Below are positions 1 to 5,177 of a stretch of DNA of 5,177 bases, piece after piece. The DNA is from Candidatus Rokuibacteriota bacterium (GTDB taxonomy: Bacteria > Methylomirabilota > Methylomirabilia > Rokubacteriales > CSP1-6). Numbering within the stretch: the stretch's first letter is position 1; each line of letters begins with the position of its first letter. The notes under the pieces were generated by a model, which worked only from the letters and a program-made list of their open reading frames with translations, searched no databases and was not told where the DNA came from. Position numbers and translations under genes: made by a program. The DNA lies in the NCBI GenBank assembly GCA_003220195.1, contig QHRT01000203.1, positions 1-5,177 of the forward strand, in the 5' to 3' direction.

Positions 1-396
1 GTCGTGCTCGACGGCGCGTCGAAGGACATCGTGAAGGAGATCCGCGATCTGACGCACGGCGAGGGCGCGCACAAGACGCTCGACTGCTCCTCGGCGCCGG
101 ACGCGCGCGCCGCGGCGGTGCGCGCGGTGCGCTCGTGGGGCACGGCGTGCTTCGTCGGCGAGCGGGGCCAGGTCACGCTCGACGTCAGTCCTGATCTCCT
201 GCGCCGCCAGGTGACGCTGGTCGGCTCGTGGACGTTCTCGAAGCAAGGCCAGGCGGAATGCGCGGAGTTCGTCGCCGACCGGAAGATCGACGTCGAGAAG
301 CTCTTCACGCACCGCTGGAATCTCGAGCAGGCGGAGGAAGCCTACAAGCTGTTCGACACGCAGACGACGGGCAAGGCGGTGATTCTGCCTTCGTGA
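1..396 (+). CDS. Zinc-binding alcohol dehydrogenase (MDR family), C-terminal part
   Basis: This is the last 131 residues of a medium-chain dehydrogenase/reductase, read in frame from base 1 to the TGA at 394-396. The true start lies left of the window. Family members oxidise alcohols or polyols to aldehydes or ketones with NAD(P)+ in the cytoplasm, using a Zn-dependent catalytic domain that would be upstream and is not visible. What is seen is the second half of the Rossmann cofactor domain: the segment GEGAHKTLDCSSAPDAR (visible residues 20-36), then the WGTACFVGE strand-turn, then SPDLLRRQVTLVGSWTFS. It ends in the typical C-terminal segment LFTHRWNLEQAEEAYKLFD...TTGKAVILPS. That end resembles sorbitol, threonine or iditol dehydrogenase-like zinc enzymes. 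The substrate cannot be named from this fragment. An in-frame stop at 415-417 backs up the first. The gap of 69 nt to the next gene and a promoter-like sequence there suggest it is not in one operon with the SNF2 gene, though read-through is possible. Confidence 0.88.
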   Translation, partial: VVLDGASKDIVKEIRDLTHGEGAHKTLDCSSAPDARAAAVRAVRSWGTACFVGERGQVTLDVSPDLLRRQVTLVGSWTFSKQGQAECAEFVADRKIDVEKLFTHRWNLEQAEEAYKLFDTQTTGKAVILPS

Positions 397-425
397 GGGT
401 GCTACCACACTGGGTAGGGTCTCTC

Positions 426-454
426 TTGCCGGTACCCCCACGGTGCTGTAGAGT
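426..454 (+). promoter_or_regulatory. Candidate sigma70-type promoter for the SNF2-SWIM operon
   Basis: TTGCCG at 426-431 matches 4 of 6 bases of the -35 consensus TTGACA. TAGAGT at 449-454 matches 4 of 6 of the -10 consensus TATAAT. The spacer is 17 nt, the optimum. It sits in the only gap upstream of the operon and in a stretch less GC-rich than the genes. Transcription would be expected to begin near 460-462, only a few nucleotides before the GTG at 466. That would make the message almost leaderless and fits the lack of a good Shine-Dalgarno there. This is motif matching by eye; chance matches of this quality are not rare. Confidence 0.35.
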
Positions 455-465
455 GTCACGCGGCT

Positions 466-3222
466 GTGGTTCAGTCATCGGCCGTCGAGACACGCATCGC
501 GCATTCAATACTCCGTGTCGCAATCCTTCCTTCCGGCTCGATCTTCATCGACACGATCCCGGACGCCAATGATGAGGCTGCCGCCGATGGCCTGAGCCCC
601 GCGGCGCGCGCCCGCGTTACCGCCGCGTTCGCGCGCGGCGCCGGCCACGGGCTGCTCGATCTCGGCACCATCGAGCTCGACGCGCCGCTCGATCCCCCGC
701 TTGGATTCCTGCGCGACATCGGCCGAGCGTTCGCCACGCGACTTCGTGCGATGCCGGATGTCGAGGAGCGGCGCGAGCGCGTGGAGGTCGACTGTCCCGA
801 CGACGAGCGTGCACGTCTCGCGAACGCCGTCCCGCCGATGGCGGGCGCCGAGCACGTCGAGCCCGACTGGATCGCCGCGCGCTGGAACGAGATCCACCGC
901 GCGTTCGCCGACGCGATCCGCCGGCACCGCGGGACCGTGGCCGGCTGGCTGCACGATCGCCATCCATCGTGGCACGTCGTGGGCAAGGTGTGTCTGCACC
1001 TCGCCGAGAACCGTGGAGACGAGCGCCATCCCTTTGCGTTCCTCGCCACGTACGCGGTGCGCGCGGGAGCGCACGGCAGAGTGCAGCATCGCCCGCTCGG
1101 ACGAGCGCTCGAAGATTCTTCCGCTCGCGGCGATCGTCGAGCGCTGCTCCATCTGCTCGAGCCGCTCTCGCGCGCGGCCGAGCAGAGTGAGTGGCTCGCC
1201 GGGCTGATCGACTCGGGCGACATCTATCAGCCACTGGCGTGGACGCCGGCGGACGCGCATCTTTTCCTGCGCGCGATTCCCGCCTTCGAGACGGCCGGTC
1301 TGATCGTGCGCGTGCCCGACTGGTGGCGCGTTCGCCGCCCGCCACGGCCCGAGGTCACCGTGCGCATCGGCGAGAAGAAACCCAAGATCCTCGGCCTCGA
1401 CGCGCTGCTCGATTTCTCGGTCGACGTGGCGCTCGGCGACCAGACGCTCTCCGCCGCCGAGGTGCGCGAGCTGCTCGCGTCCACTGACGGGCTGGTGCGG
1501 CTGCGCGGCCAGTGGGTCGAGCTCGATCGCGACCGTCTGCGCGAGCTGCTCGATCACTGGCAGCGCGTGCGAGGCATCGCCGGCAAGGACGGTCTCTCGT
1601 TTCTCGAGGGCATGCGTCTCCTGGCCGGCGCCGCGGTGGAGGGCGACCAGGGCGCTGCGGTCCCGAGCGACGGCTGGTCGCGGGTCGAGGCGGGCGCGTG
1701 GCTCGCGGAGACGCTCGGCTCGCTGCGGGGACCGCAAGGACTCGCCGGTGTCGATCCCGGTGCGGACCTGCGCGGCGAGCTACGCCCGTATCAAGCCATT
1801 GGCGTCTCGTGGCTGTGGTTCGCGTCGTCGCTGAGGCTTGGCGTGTGTCTCGCGGACGACATGGGGCTCGGCAAGACGGTGCAGGTCCTGGCGCTGCTGC
1901 TCCTGCACAAGAGGCGCGCGCCGCGCGGCGCGCCGCCGCACCTGCTGGTCGTGCCCGCGTCCCTGCTCGCAAACTGGCAAGCCGAGATCGAGCGATTCGC
2001 CCCGTCGCTGACGGCGATCGTGGCGCATCCCTCCACGATGCTCGCGCGCGACCTGGCGAAGCTCGACGACGCCGATCTCGCAGGTGTCGATCTCGTCATC
2101 ACGACGTACGGGACGCTGATGCGCGTCGAAGCCGTGCAGCGGCGCGACTGGTCGCTCTTGATTCTCGACGAGGCGCAGGCGATCAAGAACCCCGGCGCGA
2201 AGCAGACGCGCGCGGTCAAGGCGCTCTCCGCACGAGCGCGCGTCGCTCTCACCGGCACGCCGGTCGAGAATCGCCTCGGCGATCTCTGGTCGATCTTCGA
2301 TTTCCTGGACCCGGGCCTGCTGGGCTCGGCGTCGCAGTTCGGCAAGTTCGTGAAGGGGCTGGCCAACCGCACCGACGAGCCCTACGCGCCGCTGCGCCGC
2401 CTGATCCAGCCGTACATCCTGCGCCGGCTCAAGAGCGACCGCGCGATCGTCGCCGATCTTCCGGACAAGACGGAGATGAAGGCCTTCTGTCTCCTGGCGC
2501 GGCCGCAAGCCGCGCTGTACGAGAAGGCGGTCGCCGAGCTCCAACGCACGCTCGACGGAATGTCGCAAGGCATCGAGCGCCGCGGGCTGGTGCTGTCGTA
2601 CCTCATGCGCTTCAAGCAGATTTGCAACCATCCGTCCCAGTGGCTCGGCGACGGCGCGTGGGACGAGCCAGGCAGCGGCAAGCTCCAGCGACTGCGCGAG
2701 ATCGCCGAGACGATCGCGGCGGCGAACGAGAAGGCCCTGGTGTTCACACAGTTCCGCGAGGCAACCGAACCGCTCGCGCAATTCTTGACGGGCGTGTTCG
2801 GGCGCGCCGGTCTCGTGCTGCATGGCAACACGGCGGTGAAGGACCGCGGCGCGCTGGTGAAAAAGTTCCAGGAGGATCCGGGCGTCCCGTTCTTCGTGCT
2901 GTCCGTGAAGGCCGGCGGCGTCGGGCTCAACCTGACCGCGGCGTCGCACGTCGTACACTTCGATCGCTGGTGGAACCCGGCGGTGGAGAACCAGGCCACC
3001 GATCGCGCGTATCGCATCGGCCAGCACCGGAACGTGCTCGTGCACAAGCTGATCTGCCGAGGCACCGTCGAGGAGCGCATCGACCAGCTGATCGAAAGCA
3101 AGCAGTCGCTCGTGCGGGGCGTGCTCGAGGGTGGCGCCGAAACGCTGCTGACGGAGATGAGCAACGAGGAGCTCATGGCCATGGTGGCGCTCGACCTGAA
3201 TCGAGCGACCGCCGAGGCGTGA
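466..3222 (+). CDS. SWI2/SNF2-family ATPase (DEAD/DEAH-like superfamily 2 translocase)
   Basis: A 918-residue SNF2 ATPase, a double-stranded DNA translocase that remodels protein-DNA complexes with ATP in the cytoplasm or nucleoid. Residues 1-250 are a bacterial N-terminal region I cannot assign. Residues about 255-370, with WTPADAHLFLRAIP, VPDWWRV and LVRLRGQWVELD, look like the SNF2-associated domain DUF3670. The SNF2_N core starts at LRPYQAIGVSWL (439-450). Walker A is DDMGLGKT (464-471), motif Ia is LLVVPASLLANW (493-504), the Walker B box is DEAQ (568-571) and motif III is LTGTPVENR (595-603). The C-terminal RecA lobe has LVFTQFRE (758-765), VLHGNTA (784-790), SVKAGGVGLNL (813-823) and QATDRAYRIGQ (843-853). 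Every catalytic motif is intact, so it should be an active ATPase. The start is GTG 466, the first possible start after in-frame stops at 394 and 415. No strong Shine-Dalgarno precedes it. It ends 14 nt before the SWIM gene. The relatives are YwqA/RapA-like proteins; the exact substrate is unknown. Confidence 0.95.
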   Translation: MVQSSAVETRIAHSILRVAILPSGSIFIDTIPDANDEAAADGLSPAARARVTAAFARGAGHGLLDLGTIELDAPLDPPLGFLRDIGRAFATRLRAMPDVEERRERVEVDCPDDERARLANAVPPMAGAEHVEPDWIAARWNEIHRAFADAIRRHRGTVAGWLHDRHPSWHVVGKVCLHLAENRGDERHPFAFLATYAVRAGAHGRVQHRPLGRALEDSSARGDRRALLHLLEPLSRAAEQSEWLAGLIDSGDIYQPLAWTPADAHLFLRAIPAFETAGLIVRVPDWWRVRRPPRPEVTVRIGEKKPKILGLDALLDFSVDVALGDQTLSAAEVRELLASTDGLVRLRGQWVELDRDRLRELLDHWQRVRGIAGKDGLSFLEGMRLLAGAAVEGDQGAAVPSDGWSRVEAGAWLAETLGSLRGPQGLAGVDPGADLRGELRPYQAIGVSWLWFASSLRLGVCLADDMGLGKTVQVLALLLLHKRRAPRGAPPHLLVVPASLLANWQAEIERFAPSLTAIVAHPSTMLARDLAKLDDADLAGVDLVITTYGTLMRVEAVQRRDWSLLILDEAQAIKNPGAKQTRAVKALSARARVALTGTPVENRLGDLWSIFDFLDPGLLGSASQFGKFVKGLANRTDEPYAPLRRLIQPYILRRLKSDRAIVADLPDKTEMKAFCLLARPQAALYEKAVAELQRTLDGMSQGIERRGLVLSYLMRFKQICNHPSQWLGDGAWDEPGSGKLQRLREIAETIAAANEKALVFTQFREATEPLAQFLTGVFGRAGLVLHGNTAVKDRGALVKKFQEDPGVPFFVLSVKAGGVGLNLTAASHVVHFDRWWNPAVENQATDRAYRIGQHRNVLVHKLICRGTVEERIDQLIESKQSLVRGVLEGGAETLLTEMSNEELMAMVALDLNRATAEA

Positions 3223-3226
3223 GCCG

Positions 3227-3232
3227 AGGAGG
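3227..3232 (+). promoter_or_regulatory. Strong Shine-Dalgarno of the SWIM gene
   Basis: AGGAGG lies 4 nt upstream of ATG 3237, inside the 14-nt gap after the SNF2 stop codon. It settles the start of the SWIM gene, although that frame stays open far upstream through the SNF2 gene. The spacer is slightly shorter than usual. The contrast with the SNF2 GTG start, which has no such site, suggests the second gene is translated at least as well as the first. Confidence 0.8.
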
Positions 3233-3236
3233 CCCG

Positions 3237-4151
3237 ATGGCCTGGTACGGCAACGGCGGCTGGGATTTTCGCCCGTACGTGTCGGTGGCGGAGAAAAAGG
3301 CAAACGCGGCGCGCGAGCTGGCGCGGCTCACGAAGAAGAACGGGCGCCAGCCGGAGCCGATCGTGCTCGGTCATCGCAAGAGGCAGATCGCGACCACCTT
3401 CTGGGGCAAGGCCTGGTGCGACAACCTGGAGCACTACGCGGACTTCGCCAACCGTCTGCCGCGCGGGCGCAGCTACGTGCGCAATGGCTCGGTCGTGGAC
3501 CTCGGGATCACGAAGGGCAAGGTGCAGGCGCGGGTGGCCGGCACGGACCTGTACACGGTGGAGATCGGGATCGCGCCGATGGCGAAGACGCGCTGGCGCC
3601 AGGTGGTGGGGCGCTGCACCGGCAAGATCGCGTCGCTCGTGGGACTGCTCCGTGGCGAGCTGTCCGCCGACGTCATGGCCGTCCTGTGCGACGCGAAGCA
3701 GGGCCTGTTTCCGGCGCCGCGCGAGATCGAGATGGCCTGCTCGTGTCCGGACTGGGCCGGCGTGTGCAAGCACGTGGCGGCGGTGCTGTACGGCGTCGGC
3801 ATCCGCCTCGACCAGAAGCCGGATCTGTTCTTCGTCCTGCGGCAGGTCGATCAGGCGGAGCTGCTCAGCTCGGCGACGTCGGGCGCGGTGTCGCGAGGTC
3901 GTGCCGGGACGGTCGCAGGTGGTGGCGCGCGCATCGCGGCGAACAAGCTTTCGGACGTGTTCGGCATCGATCTCGTCGACGAGCCGCGGTCGCGCCCGAG
4001 ATCACCGGTCATGAATGGGAGCGCGACGCGAGTGAGAACGAGGGGTTCCGTCGGTCGGGCGTTGAGATCGAACGGGACAACGCCCGGGCCGGGCCGAGAT
4101 CGAACCCATTCAGCCGGTGGCCGATCGAGGATCGCGAAGCGCCCGAGATAG
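3237..4151 (+). CDS. SWIM zinc-finger protein, partner of the SNF2 ATPase
   Basis: A 304-residue protein with a SWIM zinc finger, a small Zn-chelating fold predicted to bind DNA or proteins. The ligands are Cys168, Cys170, Cys177 and His179 in CSCPDWAGVCKH, a C-x-C-x6-C-x-H pattern that fits the SWIM consensus, followed by the usual hydrophobic helix VAAVLYGVG. Residues 1-160 match the N-terminal part usual in this bacterial family: a GGWDFRPYVSVAEKK start, TTFWGKAWCDNLEHYADF (53-70), and NRLPRGRSYVRNGSVVDLGI (72-91). A conserved-looking SDVFGIDL segment ends near residue 246. After it, residues 249-304 are a very basic, Arg-rich tail with lower third-position GC (see the separate entry). The gene follows the SNF2 gene by 14 nt on the same strand, so the two are surely co-transcribed. 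SNF2-SWIM pairing is known across bacteria, for example ywqA-ywqB of B. subtilis. A direct interaction with the ATPase is inference. No signal peptide or membrane segment is seen. Confidence 0.9.
   Translation: MAWYGNGGWDFRPYVSVAEKKANAARELARLTKKNGRQPEPIVLGHRKRQIATTFWGKAWCDNLEHYADFANRLPRGRSYVRNGSVVDLGITKGKVQARVAGTDLYTVEIGIAPMAKTRWRQVVGRCTGKIASLVGLLRGELSADVMAVLCDAKQGLFPAPREIEMACSCPDWAGVCKHVAAVLYGVGIRLDQKPDLFFVLRQVDQAELLSSATSGAVSRGRAGTVAGGGARIAANKLSDVFGIDLVDEPRSRPRSPVMNGSATRVRTRGSVGRALRSNGTTPGPGRDRTHSAGGRSRIAKRPR
4056..4086. repeat. 9-bp perfect inverted repeat (hairpin) in the 3' tail of the SWIM gene
   Basis: CGGGCGTTG (4056-4064) and its exact reverse complement CAACGCCCG (4078-4086) flank a 13-nt loop. 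A U-G pair could add one more step at the base. RNA from either strand would form a GC-rich stem. No run of T follows on either strand, so it is not a classical intrinsic terminator. It lies about 65 nt before the SWIM stop codon and about 100 nt from the end of the convergent gene, so an RNA-stabilising or transcription-ending role for the operon is possible but unproven. Confidence 0.5.
4064..4105 (+). repeat. Short direct repeat GAGATCGAAC, two copies
   Basis: GAGATCGAAC occurs at 4064-4073 and again at 4096-4105, 32 nt apart; the first copy falls at the end of the left hairpin arm and in the loop. A separate 11-nt repeat, GCGCCCGAGAT, occurs at 3992-4002 and 4139-4149. The shared core GAGAT thus appears four times within about 155 bases. 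The copies are too short and irregular to call an array. They may reflect local duplication in a fast-changing sequence, or chance in GC-rich DNA. Confidence 0.4.
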
Positions 4152-4189
4152 TCCTCGAAGCGCGGCCGGGGACCGTACCGGAGCCGGGC

Positions 4190-5177
4190 CTACCAGGAAC
4201 GCACCACCGGTAGCACTTCCTTCGCGTAGAGTCGCAGCCCGGTTTCCGCCACGTCGTAGGGCGTGCCTCCGAAGCGGAACGAGGTCGCCAGCTCGAACTG
4301 ACCGACGATCCCGCGGCGCTCCTCGAGCTTTCGCAGAATTCGATCGGGCGTGCCCCACACCGCGGCCTCCATGAACGCGGAGACGATCCCGTCCATGCCG
4401 ACCTGCTTCGCGAGCGCGATCTTCTGCGCGTACGCGTCGTAGCCCTTCACGGTGCTGAAGTGCTCGCCGAGCAACTCGTAGTGATAGAAGTTGCTCTCGA
4501 CGAACTTCCCCATGTACCGGCGCGCCTTCTCCTCGGCTCCGTCCATGGTCGCCGTGCAGACGCAGAAATCGGCGAGCAGCGGAGGCGCGGCCTCCATCCC
4601 GTGAATCTTCCGCACGAGGTCACGATGCATCTGGATCGCCGGCATGCGCATGGGCCAGGGCCGATCGGCGAACATCACCATGTGAGCGTTCAGCCGGGCC
4701 GCCGCTGCCACCGAATCGTCCGACGACGCCACTGCGTACACCCGGCCGTCGAAGCTCCGCCGCGGGCGCGGTCGGATCTCGGTGCGCGGCTGCGGGTAGA
4801 ACTTACCGTGGCCCTCCACGAACCCGGTGCGCAACCCGGTCAGGATCATGTCCGAGGCCTCGTCGAACCGCTCCCGCGATTCGTCCATGGTGCCGCGGAA
4901 CGCCGCGAACTCGCGCCGAGCTAACCCTCGGCCAATGCCGAGGCGCAGGCGGCCCTTCGAGAGGTAGTCGAGGATGGACACCTGCTCGGTGACGCGCAGC
5001 GGATCGTGCCAGGGCAAGATCACGGCGGCGGTGCCGAGGTCCACGTCCGGACACACGGCCGCCAGGTACGACATGAGCTGCAGGTTGTCGGGACAGAACG
5101 AGTAGTCGTTGAAGTGGTGCTCGACCGACCACAGCACGTCGAACCCGAGGTCGGCGGCCAGGCGCGCGAGCCGGATC
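4190..5177 (-). CDS. LLM-class (bacterial luciferase-like) flavin-dependent oxidoreductase, 5' end missing
   Basis: A TIM-barrel flavin monooxygenase of the luciferase-like family; 328 residues are visible, ending at TAG (4192-4190). The GTG at 5137 is not the start: the frame runs on to the window edge with family-like sequence (RLARLAADLGFD before VLWSVEHHF), so the true start is to the right. The likeness to LuxA is clear. EHHF (visible 19-22) matches LuxA His44-His45, GTAAVILPWHDPLRVTEQV matches its next strand region, and SKGRLRLGIGRGL (73-85) matches its SKGRFRFGICRGL. LuxA Arg107 (flavin phosphate) is kept, but Cys106 is Gly, Asp113 is Glu and Glu175 is Ser. It ends in LPVVRSW. Such enzymes use FMNH2 or F420H2 with O2 or an organic substrate; neither cofactor nor substrate can be named here. 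A true light-emitting luciferase is unlikely, as no luxB partner is visible downstream. It converges on the SWIM gene with a 38-nt gap, so it is a separate transcription unit. Confidence 0.92.
   Translation of the reverse strand, partial: IRLARLAADLGFDVLWSVEHHFNDYSFCPDNLQLMSYLAAVCPDVDLGTAAVILPWHDPLRVTEQVSILDYLSKGRLRLGIGRGLARREFAAFRGTMDESRERFDEASDMILTGLRTGFVEGHGKFYPQPRTEIRPRPRRSFDGRVYAVASSDDSVAAAARLNAHMVMFADRPWPMRMPAIQMHRDLVRKIHGMEAAPPLLADFCVCTATMDGAEEKARRYMGKFVESNFYHYELLGEHFSTVKGYDAYAQKIALAKQVGMDGIVSAFMEAAVWGTPDRILRKLEERRGIVGQFELATSFRFGGTPYDVAETGLRLYAKEVLPVVRSW

Larger units (their letters stand above)
3981..4151 (+). other. Low-GC3, Arg-rich 3' tail of the SWIM gene; possible frameshift or degenerate end
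   Basis: In the SWIM frame, 17 of the 56 codons from 3981 to 4148 end in A or T, giving about 70% GC at third positions. My hand count for the preceding roughly 100 codons is near 89%. The tail has about 15 Arg/Lys, Ser/Gly/Thr/Pro filler and no recognisable motif. The frame one base earlier (positions congruent to 2 modulo 3) is open to the stop at 4211-4213. It reads as a more balanced, acidic peptide (APEITGHEWERD..., ...GVEIERDNARAG) with slightly better third-position GC, about 77%. Either the tail is a natural basic disordered extension, which some relatives have, or an indel near 3975-3995 has switched frames. I cannot decide between them from this sequence. Confidence 0.45.

Noticed and set aside
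402..417. CTACC/GGTAG 5-bp stem after the dehydrogenase stop, followed by a pyrimidine stretch, as a terminator
   Set aside because: The stem is too short and the following TCTCTCTT is not a proper T-run; a chance match is likely.
505..1737. Long open frame of 410 codons on the minus strand inside the SNF2 gene
   Set aside because: It lies opposite a motif-rich SNF2 coding region and has no recognisable domain. Long antisense frames are expected in DNA this GC-rich.
1512..3236. An 879-codon frame that runs through the SNF2 gene into the SWIM protein, as if one large protein
   Set aside because: Its upstream part is Arg-rich out-of-frame SNF2 sequence. The AGGAGG and ATG at 3227-3239 and the family N-terminus show the SWIM protein starts at 3237.
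1780..3773. Two minus-strand open frames of 507 and 463 codons opposite the SNF2 and SWIM genes
   Set aside because: They are composed of Arg/His/Leu/Ala-rich low-information sequence and mirror the real genes' codon bias; no motif or start context supports them.
466..4151. The SNF2-SWIM pair as a DISARM-like or other anti-phage system
   Set aside because: SNF2-like helicases occur in some defence systems, but no methyltransferase, nuclease, phospholipase-domain or other defence partner is in the window, and the flanks are metabolic genes.
4176..4212. TACCGG/CCGGTA inverted repeat between the convergent genes as a bidirectional terminator
   Set aside because: Only 6 bp with a 25-nt loop, and no T-run on either side.
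5135..5137. GTG as the start of the luciferase-like gene
   Set aside because: Thirteen further in-frame codons to the window edge encode the helix expected before the VLWSVEHHF strand, so the gene is truncated rather than starting here.

Overview
The window is high-GC DNA, roughly two-thirds G+C by eye, with G or C in about nine of ten third codon positions in the genes I sampled. It carries four protein genes, tightly packed. It looks like a chromosomal fragment from a high-GC soil or environmental bacterium, for example a deltaproteobacterium-like or Binatota-like lineage, or an actinobacterium. The lineage is a guess from base composition and gene families; nothing here fixes it. I see no tRNA, rRNA, CRISPR array, insertion sequence, phage gene or origin.

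Layout. Positions 1-396 (+) are the 3' end of a zinc-type medium-chain alcohol dehydrogenase, cut by the left edge. A 69-nt gap follows, holding a plausible sigma70-type promoter. Positions 466-3222 (+) encode a 918-residue SWI2/SNF2 ATPase with all the signature motifs intact and a long N-terminal region. After 14 nt and a strong Shine-Dalgarno, 3237-4151 (+) encode a 304-residue SWIM zinc-finger protein. Positions 4190-5177 (-) encode a bacterial-luciferase-like (LLM class) flavin-dependent oxidoreductase, convergent to the pair and cut at its 5' end by the right edge. No gene-free stretch exceeds 300 bases.

How the genes relate. The SNF2 ATPase and the SWIM protein form a clear two-gene operon. 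This is a recurrent bacterial pairing (B. subtilis ywqA-ywqB is one example) in which the ATPase is thought to act on DNA-protein complexes and the SWIM protein to be its zinc-binding nucleic-acid or protein partner. The real function of the pair is unknown. The flanking dehydrogenase and luciferase-like oxidoreductase look like ordinary catabolic or redox genes with no evident link to it.

The least ordinary part is the 3' end of the SWIM gene (about 3981-4151). There third-position GC falls, reading-frame support becomes ambiguous, short repeats recur and a 9-bp perfect inverted repeat appears. This is either a fast-evolving basic tail or a decayed or frameshifted end. I found no convincing evidence for a wholly new system.
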